A DNA stretch of 17,630 nucleotides from Pollutiaquabacter sp046052345 (GTDB lineage: Bacteria; Bacteroidota; Bacteroidia; AKYH767-A; 2013-40CM-41-45): contig JBJOMN010000030.1 in the NCBI GenBank assembly GCA_046052345.1, forward strand, positions 1-17,630, in the 5' to 3' direction. How positions within the stretch are numbered: position 1 is the first letter of the stretch; every line of letters begins with the position of its first letter. The notes beneath the pieces are model-generated. The model made no database searches and was not told where the DNA came from. It saw only the letters and a program-made list of their open reading frames with translations. Shown here piece by piece: positions 1 through 7,786 of this stretch. A program made the position numbers and the translations under genes.

Positions 1-1389
1 CATGAAGCAACGCCCGAAGACTACGAGGCTGCGATGAAATCCGCTTCTGAAGCCTTCAAGACCTGGCGTGCCATGCCTGCCCCGAAACGAGGTGAAATCG
101 TGCGACAGATCGGCGACGAGCTGCGCAAGTTCAAGGAGCCGCTGGGGAAGCTCGTCTCTTATGAAATGGGCAAAAGCCTTCAGGAAGGCCTCGGTGAAGT
201 GCAGGAGATGATCGATATCTGTGATTTCGCGGTAGGGCTTTCCCGCCAACTCTATGGACTTACCATGCACAGTGAACGCCCGAAACACCGGATGTACGAA
301 CAATGGCATCCGCTCGGGACTGTGGGTATCATTTCCGCCTTCAATTTCCCGGTCGCGGTATGGAGCTGGAATGCCGCCATCGCCTGGGTCTGCGGCGACG
401 TCTGCGTCTGGAAACCGAGCTCGAAGGTGCCGCTTTGTGCCATCGCCTGCCAGAACATCATCTCGAAGGTGTTCAGGGACAACAATGTTCCTGAAGGCGT
501 AAGCTGCGTATTGGTCGGCAATCATGTCGGCGACCGTCTCAACAACGATCCGCGTGTGCCGCTCGTCTCCTTCACAGGTTCGACACGGGTTGGCCGACGC
601 GTAGCCGGTGCAGTGGCACAGCGTTTCGGCCGCACGATACTCGAGTTAGGCGGAAACAATGCCATCATCGTCTCCGAGCACGCGGACCTGAACATGGTGC
701 TTGTCGGCACCGTATTCGGTGCGGTCGGGACTGCCGGTCAGCGCTGTACCACGACGCGCCGCCTGATCGTGCATGAAAGCATTTATGACAAGACCATCAG
801 CGTTCTCAAGAATGCCTACGGACAACTCCGCATCGGCAACCCGCTCGACAGCAACAATCACGTCGGTCCGCTGATCGACAAAGGCGCCGTGCAACAATAC
901 CTTGATGCCATCGAGCATGCGAAAAAAGAAGGCGGAAAGGTTCTCGTAGAGGGCGGAGTACTGTCAGGCGAAGGATATGAAAGCGGATGCTACGTGAAGC
1001 CGTGCATCATCGAGGCGAAAAACGAATACAAGATCGTCCAGGAGGAGACCTTCGCTCCCATCCTCTATGTCCTGAAATACAAGACCATCGACGAAGCGAT
1101 CGCCATCCAGAACAACGTCCCTCAGGGACTTTCCTCCTCCATCTTCACGAGCAACATGCGTGAGATGGAGCAATTCCTCTCTCACGAAGGAAGCGACTGC
1201 GGCATCGCAAACGTCAATATCGGGACGAGCGGTGCCGAAATCGGCGGAGCGTTCGGCGGAGAGAAAGAGACCGGCGGCGGCCGCGAATCCGGATCCGACT
1301 CCTGGAAAGCCTATATGCGCCGGCAGACCAATACCATCAATTACTCCACCAGCCTTCCACTGGCGCAAGGCATCAAATTCGATATCTGA
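1..1389 (+). CDS. Aldehyde dehydrogenase, ALDH7/antiquitin type (alpha-aminoadipic semialdehyde dehydrogenase), 5' end missing
   Basis: The frame is open from base 1, so the gene starts left of the window. The first internal ATG is at 34, and I number residues from it. The protein closely matches ALDH7 (antiquitin, bacterial AmaB/Pcd type), which oxidises alpha-aminoadipic semialdehyde to alpha-aminoadipate with NAD+ in lysine catabolism, in the cytoplasm. Visible hallmarks are the NAD-domain stretch 'SFTGSTRVGRR', the general-base Glu204 in 'LELGGNNA', the nucleophile Cys238 in 'GTAGQRCTT', and the family-typical ending 'GGGRESGSDSWKAYMRR...NTINYS..LPLAQGIKFDI'. Some 50-60 N-terminal residues are probably missing. 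No lysine-pathway gene sits directly beside it in the window. Its family is very secure. The exact substrate rests on family knowledge, since some ALDH7 members also take other aldehydes. Confidence 0.93.
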   Translation, partial: HEATPEDYEAAMKSASEAFKTWRAMPAPKRGEIVRQIGDELRKFKEPLGKLVSYEMGKSLQEGLGEVQEMIDICDFAVGLSRQLYGLTMHSERPKHRMYEQWHPLGTVGIISAFNFPVAVWSWNAAIAWVCGDVCVWKPSSKVPLCAIACQNIISKVFRDNNVPEGVSCVLVGNHVGDRLNNDPRVPLVSFTGSTRVGRRVAGAVAQRFGRTILELGGNNAIIVSEHADLNMVLVGTVFGAVGTAGQRCTTTRRLIVHESIYDKTISVLKNAYGQLRIGNPLDSNNHVGPLIDKGAVQQYLDAIEHAKKEGGKVLVEGGVLSGEGYESGCYVKPCIIEAKNEYKIVQEETFAPILYVLKYKTIDEAIAIQNNVPQGLSSSIFTSNMREMEQFLSHEGSDCGIANVNIGTSGAEIGGAFGGEKETGGGRESGSDSWKAYMRRQTNTINYSTSLPLAQGIKFDI

Positions 1390-1407
1390 TTTCAGGGCTT
1401 ATAAACC

Positions 1408-1424
1408 GCCTCAGGCCTTTTTTT
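1408..1424 (+). terminator. Possible weak Rho-independent terminator after the aldehyde dehydrogenase
   Basis: A short GCC-TCA-GGC hairpin at 1408-1416 is followed by seven T residues (1418-1424), about 20 bp after the stop codon. The stem is only three base pairs, so the T-run is the main support. Confidence 0.25.
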
Positions 1425-1461
1425 GATCGAATTTAGCCCTTGGGGCTTGTACTATCCATGG

Positions 1462-1482
1462 GATTTCCGCCTGCGGAAAATC
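1462..1482. repeat. Short hairpin between the aldehyde dehydrogenase and the beta-helix gene
   Basis: TTTCCGC (1464-1470) and GCGGAAA (1473-1479) form a perfect inverted repeat with a 2-base centre. Pairing extends outward to about 1462-1482 with one bulged A. No T-run follows on the plus strand. It sits just upstream of the candidate -33 element of the next gene, so it could be an operator or a leftover transcription-end structure. Confidence 0.35.
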
Positions 1483-1483
1483 A

Positions 1484-1514
1484 TTGACAAGGTCGTAGCC
1501 GTAATGTATATTGA
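1484..1514 (+). promoter_or_regulatory. Candidate Bacteroidota-type promoter for the beta-helix gene
   Basis: TTG at 1484-1486, 20 bases, then TATATTGA at 1507-1514. This resembles the TTG-N19-21-TAnnTTTG pattern of Bacteroidota housekeeping promoters, with an imperfect 3' end of the -7 box. If real, transcription would begin almost at the ATG at 1519, giving a nearly leaderless message. Confidence 0.3.
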
Positions 1515-1518
1515 GGCT

Positions 1519-4269
1519 ATGAAAAGATTTTTCGTCCTGCTCATCCTGAACGGGTGGTTGGCCGCTGCTTTGGCGCAAACCGTAAATCCCGTCGCAGATA
1601 CGTACGTCCGAAACGGCTCGTACGCCAACACCAACTACGGCACCTCTTCGCTCATAGAAGTCAAGCAATCCACCATCAGCGGTAATATGCGGTATGCATT
1701 CTTCCGTTTCGATATCGCCGCTTTGGGATTGACGACCGTGAGCAATGTGAAGCTGAGGCTCTATTTCTATGGCGGCTCTTCGTCTTCCGTTTCCGTACAT
1801 CCGGTCGCCGGAACATGGACGGAAACAGGTATAACGTGGAACAACAAGCCGGCGGAAGGAGCACAGATCGCCGTGAAATCGGTATCGACCAAGAATGTCT
1901 ATCACGAATGGGACATCACGGCACATGTGCAAAGCCTGCTCAGTGCCGGGCAGACCCAAGTGAACCTGGTAGTTCGGGATAACGCATCCGGCAGTACGAT
2001 GTCCATACGCTCCAGGGAGTACAGCACGAATAAACCGCAGCTGGCGGTTACCGGAACAGTTGTCACTGTTCCTCCCGCCGCTCCAACCGCCCTTCTTGCA
2101 AGCGCAGTATCGAGTTCACAGGTAAATCTTTCCTGGTCGGATAACTCAGCCAATGAGTCCGGGTTTAAAATCGAATACAAGACAGGTGCGGGATCCTATG
2201 CCGCGCTGGCGACGGTGGCAGCCGATGTCAGGACCTACAGCCATACCGGGGCGGCGGCCTCCACGGCGTACGGCTATCGTGTCTATGCTTACAACAGCGG
2301 CGGCAACTCTGCATACAGCAACGAGTCGTTCGCCACCACATTTCCGGCTTCGACCGGCACGACCTACTACATCGATGCGGTGCAGGGAAACGACCTCAAC
2401 AACGGGCTGAGTCCGATCGCTGCATGGAAAAACCTCACCAAGCTTCATGCTCTGACGTTGACTCCGGGGACACGCGTGTACCTGAGGGCGAATTCCGTCT
2501 GGACCGGACAGCAATTGAAATTCAACGGTTCCGGAACGGCCGCATCCCCGATCATCATCGACCGGTACGATGCCGGCGCCAAACCGCTACTGCACGGTAA
2601 CGGACTGGTCGGACAAGGAGTGGTCTATCTTTACAACCAGGAGTTCATCGAGATCAGCAACCTGGAAATCACCAACGCGCCCAACGGTCCCTTAAACAGC
2701 GACTTCTTCCTGAGCACCAACCCACTGGGCGCCGACAGACGCGGTGTGATGGTGGTGATCGACGGATACGGCACCGCGGACCATATCTATCTGCGCAAGC
2801 TCGATATCCACCACGTGAAAGGGCAGCTGGGCAGCGGAGAAACCGCCGTCAACGGAGCGATCCCCAAGCGAACAGGCGGAATTTTCTTCACCGTACTCGG
2901 AGTAACGGAAACCAGTACGCACAAATCGCGCTTCAACGACGTGCTCGTCGACAGCTGCAACATCTATTACTGCGAAAACATCGGATTTGCGATTGATAAC
3001 GAATGGAACGTGTATTATCCCGGCGGCCAGAATTCGTCGATCGCCGCGGATGTCACCGAATACAACAACTGGTTTGACCGCAGGAACACCCTGCTGCGTA
3101 TCAGCAACAGCATTTTCCATCATATCGGGAAGAACGCGATGATCATCCGCATGGCGGACGAAACCGGACGTATCGAACGCAACGTCTGTTATGAAACAGC
3201 TCTGGGCACAACCGGCAACACAATGTTCACAGCCAGGTGCAAAGGCACCGTCTTCCAGTTCAACGAGGGATATCTCAACCGTGCCACTACGCAGACCGTC
3301 AACCCCGGCTCCATCGATGGCAGCATGTACGATGCCGACTACGGAAGCGTAGGCGTGATCTTCCAGTACAGTTACAGCCACGACAACTCCGAAGGCCTTT
3401 ACTGGGGATGCAATACGCGAAGCAGCACGACGAACAATGCCGGAGTCCCCGACCCCGGCGATGTAGGATGCACGGCCCGCTATAACATCAGCCAGAACGA
3501 CAAAGGAGACCTGGTCTTTTTCAATTATCCCTCCGCCGGAAACGAGATCTACAACAATGTATTTTATATAGGCGCCTCGCTTTCTCCGAACATCATACAC
3601 GAAACAAGTAAACAGCACACCTACGGATTCTATAACAACATCATCTACAACATGAGTCCGACCGCCGACTACTCCCTAAAGGACACCGGCCAGTACCGCA
3701 CCATCTCACACAATGTCTTCTATGGATATCATCCGGTCGGCACGCTTACCGGCGAACCCAACGACCCTTTCAAGAGCATCGCGGATCCGTTATTCGTGAA
3801 TCCCGGCACTGCAGGTACAGGTCTGGCAGGACTGGCCGGTTACAAATTGCAGCTTGCCTCCCCCGCCATCAACAGCGGAAGAGCGGTCGCTGCCAACGGA
3901 GGATTCGATTTTTGGGGGAATGCTTTATACAACGGGCTGCCGGACAGAGGGGCGCATGAATACAGCGATGTCGTCTTCTCCGTTCTTCCGGACCGTCAGT
4001 CGGAGACGGAAAGCCTGCTACGCAGCGCCGGCGGGATACGCATCTATCCGAATCCGTTCAGCGACCGCCTGCATATCGACTGGCCCGAAGAGGGTAACGC
4101 TTGGACTGCTGCGTTGGTGGACATGTCCGGCCGTACCGTTCGAACGGTTACAGCGGAAGAGGGATTAGCCGGAGCTGAAATGAGCGGTCTGCAGCAAGGC
4201 ATATACATACTGACGGTCCGTGAAATTTCCGGAGACCGACAGCATACGTACAGGATCGTACGGCGCTGA
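1519..4269 (+). CDS. Secreted CBM96-like / FN3 / right-handed parallel beta-helix protein with T9SS sorting domain
   Basis: 916 aa from the ATG at 1519. I chose this start because it opens directly with a clear signal peptide (residues 1-20, ending 'AAALAQ'); the frame can be extended to a TTG at 1423, but that would bury the signal. Domains in order: a DNRLRE/CBM96-like beta-sandwich (about 22-180, with 'ADTYVRNGSYANTNYG'); a fibronectin type III domain (about 186-275); a long region starting 'TTYYIDAVQGNDLNNGLSP', typical of parallel beta-helix proteins of the pectate-lyase/PbH1 kind (about 281-830, rich in 'N.I..N..Y' turns); and a T9SS sorting tail (about 840-916, 'IYPNPFSDRLHI ... GIYILTV'). 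It is probably a cell-surface or secreted polysaccharide-binding or -cleaving protein. No catalytic residues could be assigned, so the substrate is unknown. It converges on the cupredoxin gene with a 30-bp gap. Confidence 0.88.
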   Translation: MKRFFVLLILNGWLAAALAQTVNPVADTYVRNGSYANTNYGTSSLIEVKQSTISGNMRYAFFRFDIAALGLTTVSNVKLRLYFYGGSSSSVSVHPVAGTWTETGITWNNKPAEGAQIAVKSVSTKNVYHEWDITAHVQSLLSAGQTQVNLVVRDNASGSTMSIRSREYSTNKPQLAVTGTVVTVPPAAPTALLASAVSSSQVNLSWSDNSANESGFKIEYKTGAGSYAALATVAADVRTYSHTGAAASTAYGYRVYAYNSGGNSAYSNESFATTFPASTGTTYYIDAVQGNDLNNGLSPIAAWKNLTKLHALTLTPGTRVYLRANSVWTGQQLKFNGSGTAASPIIIDRYDAGAKPLLHGNGLVGQGVVYLYNQEFIEISNLEITNAPNGPLNSDFFLSTNPLGADRRGVMVVIDGYGTADHIYLRKLDIHHVKGQLGSGETAVNGAIPKRTGGIFFTVLGVTETSTHKSRFNDVLVDSCNIYYCENIGFAIDNEWNVYYPGGQNSSIAADVTEYNNWFDRRNTLLRISNSIFHHIGKNAMIIRMADETGRIERNVCYETALGTTGNTMFTARCKGTVFQFNEGYLNRATTQTVNPGSIDGSMYDADYGSVGVIFQYSYSHDNSEGLYWGCNTRSSTTNNAGVPDPGDVGCTARYNISQNDKGDLVFFNYPSAGNEIYNNVFYIGASLSPNIIHETSKQHTYGFYNNIIYNMSPTADYSLKDTGQYRTISHNVFYGYHPVGTLTGEPNDPFKSIADPLFVNPGTAGTGLAGLAGYKLQLASPAINSGRAVAANGGFDFWGNALYNGLPDRGAHEYSDVVFSVLPDRQSETESLLRSAGGIRIYPNPFSDRLHIDWPEEGNAWTAALVDMSGRTVRTVTAEEGLAGAEMSGLQQGIYILTVREISGDRQHTYRIVRR

Positions 4270-4299
4270 ACTGAGACGCCCGTTCGCCGCGCGTAAGGA

Positions 4300-4890
4300 T
4301 CAATCCTTCAGGAAGCGGGATACGCCATTGGCGCTCCTGAGGAGATAAATTCCCTTCGGCCAGGAGAGGGTCTCCACATCGTTTTCTCTGCCTTCAATCA
4401 TCCCTGAATATACCGTCCTTCCGGTGATGTCTGTGATGTGGAACGGAGAACCGGTGACTCCGTCGGGGAAAGAGACACGGATCCTGTCTCGCGCAGGAAC
4501 CGGATAGATCGCGGTTGGGAAAACCGTTACTTCAGGAAGTGTCGATGTAGACAGGATCTCAATGGTTCCCTTCATGCCTGCCCCGGCGTGCGGAGAACAA
4601 ACATAATAGTGCATACCGGTGGAAAGCTGTGCGGTAAAAAGCTGTCCGCCGCCGAATGGCAGCTGGAAGCCACCCGGCAAAGCCGTGCTGCCGTTGGCCT
4701 GGAACGTCGCCTGGCTGACTTCACGGACATTGTGAGTGGAGGAGATCTGGAACTGAACGGTATCGCCTTGGTTGACCGTGATAGCGTTGGGAGAGAACGT
4801 CAAACCGGAATTGGTGACCGTGATGACTGCCGCAGAACCGGAAATCGTCGCGGCAAGGAACATCAGCATAAGGGGTAATTTTCTTTTCAT
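4300..4890 (-). CDS. Secreted plastocyanin-like cupredoxin with T9SS sorting domain
   Basis: 196 aa. Signal peptide about 1-21 ('LMFLAATISGSAA'). The domain at about 22-113 is a cupredoxin fold with every type-1 copper ligand in place: His53, then Cys98, His101 and Met106 in the 'YVCSPHAGAGMKG' loop, the plastocyanin arrangement. Such proteins bind one copper ion and usually carry single electrons. Residues about 122-196 are a T9SS-type tail ('IYPVPARDRIRV ... GIYLLRSANG'), so it is probably exported to the cell surface. The usual 'PNP' motif reads 'PVP' here. It lies 80 bp downstream of the esterase on the same strand and may be cotranscribed; I see no terminator between them. The redox partner is unknown. 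The copper-binding call is strong, the physiological role open. Confidence 0.88.
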   Translation of the reverse strand: MKRKLPLMLMFLAATISGSAAVITVTNSGLTFSPNAITVNQGDTVQFQISSTHNVREVSQATFQANGSTALPGGFQLPFGGGQLFTAQLSTGMHYYVCSPHAGAGMKGTIEILSTSTLPEVTVFPTAIYPVPARDRIRVSFPDGVTGSPFHITDITGRTVYSGMIEGRENDVETLSWPKGIYLLRSANGVSRFLKD

Positions 4891-4970
4891 ATGGAGGGTC
4901 TGAAAGAGATGAGAAAGTAAGTATGAAACACGTAATAGATCTCGATTGTTATGGAACTTTTGACATTTGA

Positions 4971-6380
4971 CTACCTGGCTAAGGTAAAAGTAAACACGGC
5001 CGAGTATGCGGGGAAACGAAGATAGTAGTTCCCGGGGGACAGGAAAGAAACCGGAAAAGACTGTAACGGCTCCTTCAACAAACCGGAGAAGACGGTCTGC
5101 CCGCCGGCCGAATACACGACATACTCCAAGGGCAACAGGGATACGTCTGCTGCGATTTCGAGCCGGTCGGAGACCGGATTGGGGTACAGTTTTATTTTAG
5201 CCGCCAAATCGGTTTCCGGAATCCCGATGGCGCTGCAACTCCAACCGGTGTGATTGGCAGCAGTATCGATTCCCCGGGAGAAGAAGTCCGCCATTTCATT
5301 CGTCCGTTGTGCGATGTTGTCCACACTGTGACCGTTGTCAAAGCAGTCGTTTTGATATTCGTAATTGTTGATGATCTCTGCACGGAAAACCGGGGCGGCA
5401 GACCCGGACTGGACGAAGTGTCGGCGAATAGCCTCTCCGCCGTAAGCGGCTGGATACCCGAAAAACGGTTGACAGATATTATTGGGAGCGAAGCATTCGT
5501 AGGAAATCCTTCCCAGCAATCGTCCTCGATCGTAATGAACGACGACGTCAGAGCCCTGATGGAAAAGATACACCCGTGGTAATGCGCCTCCCTGTTGGAA
5601 GATGGAAGTGTCCAATACTCCGCCGAAAAAGGAGGCCACACCCCGTATGACATACGCCGGAGCGCCTGTATGAAGTCGGCCGTCGATATCGCCGAGATCC
5701 GGCCGGAGCAATCCTGCACCGGAAGCGGAGCAGCCGTATTGCAACATGTCCGCGTCCGGAACGGGGGCTGCGGACAACGCACCGCAATCGGCCGGTTTCT
5801 CCGAAGGCCGGTCAAGGAAAGTGGTAGTGAGTGCGATGAAACCGCCGGCGCTTTCACCGGCCAGAAAGACATTGCGGATATCCGTCGAGTCCTGCGAGCT
5901 CCGCAAAGCGAGAAAGCGGAGGAGCCCTTTGATATCCTGCTGCGCACGGTAGTTGGCCCGGATCACCTCGCTGCTGTCGCTGATATAGGCACAGGGGGTG
6001 GCAAGGGAAGGATTACAGAACGGATACATCGCATAGTTGTCCGTCTTATGATTCCCCATGCGGTAATTGGTCGTGACCGCAAACCATCCGCGACGGGCGA
6101 ATTCACGGGCGAAGTAGACAAGATCGGGGTCGGATTTATCACCGGCGATCCATGCCCCGCCATGAATAAGGACTATCAACGGACGCAGGCAGTTCAGATC
6201 ACCGACCGGACGATAAGCGGAGTACGTCAGCGGAACCGGCTGTCCATTGTAGGCCGTATCGATACCGTAGATGATATCCAGCGTGGAATCGTAGGGATGA
6301 ACCGGCAAGGTATACGGCTGCTGTCCTTGAACCATGGAAACAACCAGGGAAAGTACAATCGGAAGCAGCCGCTTTTTCAT
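4971..6380 (-). CDS. Secreted alpha/beta-hydrolase (carboxylesterase-like) with T9SS sorting domain
   Basis: 469 aa. Signal peptide about 1-20 ('VLSLVVSMVQGQ'). The hydrolase domain (about 25-370) shows the oxyanion-hole motif 'HGGAW' at 73-77 and the nucleophile elbow 'GESAGG' at 175-180 (Ser177). A plausible acid is Asp278 in 'HQGSDVVV', and a plausible histidine is His351 in 'DNGHSVDN'. This fits the BD-FAE / hormone-sensitive-lipase-like esterases that cleave carboxyl esters, including acyl or feruloyl decorations on polysaccharides. There are several cysteines, as expected for an exported protein. A T9SS tail follows (about 395-469, 'LYPNPVSDRLEIAA'). It is divergent from the thioredoxin-like gene, with 48 bp between starts. 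The ester substrate cannot be told from sequence; the neighbouring beta-helix protein makes a polysaccharide context possible but not proven. Confidence 0.88.
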   Translation of the reverse strand: MKKRLLPIVLSLVVSMVQGQQPYTLPVHPYDSTLDIIYGIDTAYNGQPVPLTYSAYRPVGDLNCLRPLIVLIHGGAWIAGDKSDPDLVYFAREFARRGWFAVTTNYRMGNHKTDNYAMYPFCNPSLATPCAYISDSSEVIRANYRAQQDIKGLLRFLALRSSQDSTDIRNVFLAGESAGGFIALTTTFLDRPSEKPADCGALSAAPVPDADMLQYGCSASGAGLLRPDLGDIDGRLHTGAPAYVIRGVASFFGGVLDTSIFQQGGALPRVYLFHQGSDVVVHYDRGRLLGRISYECFAPNNICQPFFGYPAAYGGEAIRRHFVQSGSAAPVFRAEIINNYEYQNDCFDNGHSVDNIAQRTNEMADFFSRGIDTAANHTGWSCSAIGIPETDLAAKIKLYPNPVSDRLEIAADVSLLPLEYVVYSAGGQTVFSGLLKEPLQSFPVSFLSPGNYYLRFPAYSAVFTFTLAR

Positions 6381-6388
6381 GAAGAAGG

Positions 6389-6428
6389 GGGTTAAAAGGT
6401 CTGGGCAAATATTGGTTATTTTTAACCC
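6389..6428. promoter_or_regulatory. Perfect 9-bp inverted repeat in a divergent promoter region
   Basis: GGGTTAAAA (6389-6397) and TTTTAACCC (6420-6428) are exact reverse complements, separated by 22 bp. They fill nearly the whole 48-bp gap between the divergent starts at 6380 and 6429, one arm next to each start codon. It may be an operator for a dimeric regulator, or mirrored start-proximal signals. Confidence 0.45.
6417..6424 (+). promoter_or_regulatory. Candidate -7 element just upstream of the thioredoxin-like gene
   Basis: TATTTTTA matches TAnnTTT(G/A) five bases before the ATG at 6429, which would make the message leaderless. No good TTG lies at the expected -33 distance, so support is weak. 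On the other strand, AATATTTG (6406-6413) is a similar candidate for the esterase gene. Confidence 0.25.
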
Positions 6429-7637
6429 ATGAGAAGCTTCCTGTGCATTGTTTTATCAATATTCCTCGGAGGTGTTGCAAACGGACAACGTTTCGTCGAA
6501 AACGGCAGATGGCACGCCGACCTGCAGTTGAACGATTCGACCAACCTGGGGCTTCATCTCGTGACCGAAAACGACACCCTCTATATCATTAACGCCGAGG
6601 AAAGGGTCATGTTGAGCGAATTGAGCATGATGGGCGATACGGTATATGCCCGGTTTCCGTTCTACGACTCGGAGCTCCGCTTCGTCTCAGTAGGACCGAT
6701 ACTCGTCGGGGAATTCGTGAACCACGCTCGTGCCGTCAACAATGTCCTCTATTTCCGCGCTCTGAAAGACCTCGACTACCGTTTCAGCATGAACCAGGAA
6801 AAACCCGCCGCCGACGTCTCCGGCAGGTGGGAATTATTCTTTGAGAGCGAAAAGGAGGACAGTGTTTCAAATGTGGCGGTACTCCGTCAGGAAGGCAACC
6901 GGGTGACCGGTACCGTGCTGACGGCCACCGGCGACCATCGTTTTCTCGACGGTGAGCTGAGCGGAATTCACCTGCGGTTATCGACTTTCAACGGTGCTTT
7001 TGCCATGCTCTATGACGGGACCCTGCAACAGGACGGCACGCTGCGCGGACATTTCTACTCCGGACGTCACTGGCACGACACCTGGTCGGCCGTACGCAAC
7101 GAATCGGCGAAGCTGCCGGATCCTTCCTCGTTTACATTCCTGAAGCCGGGATACCGTCGCTTCGATTTCTCATTCCCCGACGCATCCGGGAAGCAGTGGA
7201 CCTTGCAGGACGAACGCTTCAAGGGCAAGGTGATTGTAGTCCAGATCATGGGTACATGGTGTCCGAATTGCATTGACGAGGCGGTCTTCCTGAATGAATA
7301 TCATTCCTTGAACAGCCGTCGTGGCGTAGAGATGATTGCGGTAGATTTTGAGAAGACCGCCGACCCTGTGAAAGCATGGAACAACATCGGCCGCCTGCAG
7401 GAACGATTGAAACTCGGTTATCCCGTTGTCTTCGGAGGCAGCTCCAACCGCGACTCCACCTCCGCAGCCCTTCCGATGCTTAACAGGATTGCAGCCTTCC
7501 CCACTTCCATCATCATCGACAAAAAAGGTGACGTCCGGAAGATCCATACCGGATTCTCCGGACCCGCCACCGGTAATGAATTCCTCCGTTACAAAGACGA
7601 ATTCTCGGTATTCATCGACAAATTATTGGGCGAGTAA
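6429..7637 (+). CDS. Exported thioredoxin-fold (TlpA-like) disulfide oxidoreductase with N-terminal beta-rich domain
   Basis: 402 aa with a signal peptide at about 1-20 ('VLSIFLGGVANGQ'). There is no lipobox and no T9SS tail, so it should be periplasmic. Residues about 21-230 are beta-rich, in two parts (about 21-115, and about 128-230 starting 'SGRWELFF'), resembling the N-terminal modules of Bacteroidota TlpA-like proteins. Residues about 235-402 are a thioredoxin fold: 'GKVIVVQIMGTWCPNC' carries the redox pair Cys278 and Cys281 in a WCPNC motif, and a cis-proline region is near 'AAFPTSIIID'. Family members reduce or exchange disulfides in exported proteins, for example in cytochrome or copper-site assembly. 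It is divergent from the esterase gene and 149 bp upstream of the lysyl oxidase gene on the same strand. The partner protein is unknown. Confidence 0.85.
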   Translation: MRSFLCIVLSIFLGGVANGQRFVENGRWHADLQLNDSTNLGLHLVTENDTLYIINAEERVMLSELSMMGDTVYARFPFYDSELRFVSVGPILVGEFVNHARAVNNVLYFRALKDLDYRFSMNQEKPAADVSGRWELFFESEKEDSVSNVAVLRQEGNRVTGTVLTATGDHRFLDGELSGIHLRLSTFNGAFAMLYDGTLQQDGTLRGHFYSGRHWHDTWSAVRNESAKLPDPSSFTFLKPGYRRFDFSFPDASGKQWTLQDERFKGKVIVVQIMGTWCPNCIDEAVFLNEYHSLNSRRGVEMIAVDFEKTADPVKAWNNIGRLQERLKLGYPVVFGGSSNRDSTSAALPMLNRIAAFPTSIIIDKKGDVRKIHTGFSGPATGNEFLRYKDEFSVFIDKLLGE

Positions 7638-7656
7638 AAGACCTTTTTTTAAGGGT

Positions 7657-7688
7657 TGTATTATTCCAATATTAGCTTGTACTTTTAG
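7657..7688 (+). promoter_or_regulatory. Candidate Bacteroidota-type promoter for the lysyl oxidase-like gene
   Basis: TTG at 7657-7659, 21 bases, then TACTTTTA at 7681-7688, close to TAnnTTTG. It would give a leader of about 90 nt before the ATG at 7787. Confidence 0.4.
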
Positions 7689-7742
7689 GTGCTGTTCATT
7701 CTTGTAACAAGCTTAAAATCTTGGTTTTCCTAATTTTCGGTT

Positions 7743-7758
7743 CCTTTCTATCGAAAGG
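7743..7758 (+). other. Leader hairpin upstream of the lysyl oxidase-like gene
   Basis: CCTTTC (7743-7748) pairs exactly with GAAAGG (7753-7758) around a TATC loop, 28 bases before the ATG. A smaller CTTG-TAA-CAAG hairpin lies at 7702-7712. They may shape the leader RNA; no known riboswitch is recognised. Confidence 0.35.
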
Positions 7759-7786
7759 TTGCCATTAGCTCCATCCCCCCCATCGA

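Noticed and set aside
964..1368. 134-codon minus-strand open frame inside the aldehyde dehydrogenase
   Set aside because: Antisense shadow of a highly conserved enzyme; no homology recognised.
1423..1518. TTG start extending the beta-helix protein by 32 residues
   Set aside because: The signal peptide begins at the ATG at 1519; the extension would cover the hairpin and promoter-like sequence.
2692..3618. 308-codon open frame on the minus strand inside the beta-helix gene
   Set aside because: Its translation is valine/aspartate-rich with no recognisable domain, and it is fully antisense to a well-supported gene; the opening is explained by codon bias of the real gene.
5595..6395. 266-codon plus-strand open frame antisense to the esterase
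   Set aside because: No signal peptide or domain; the opposite strand has clear catalytic motifs, a signal peptide and a T9SS tail.
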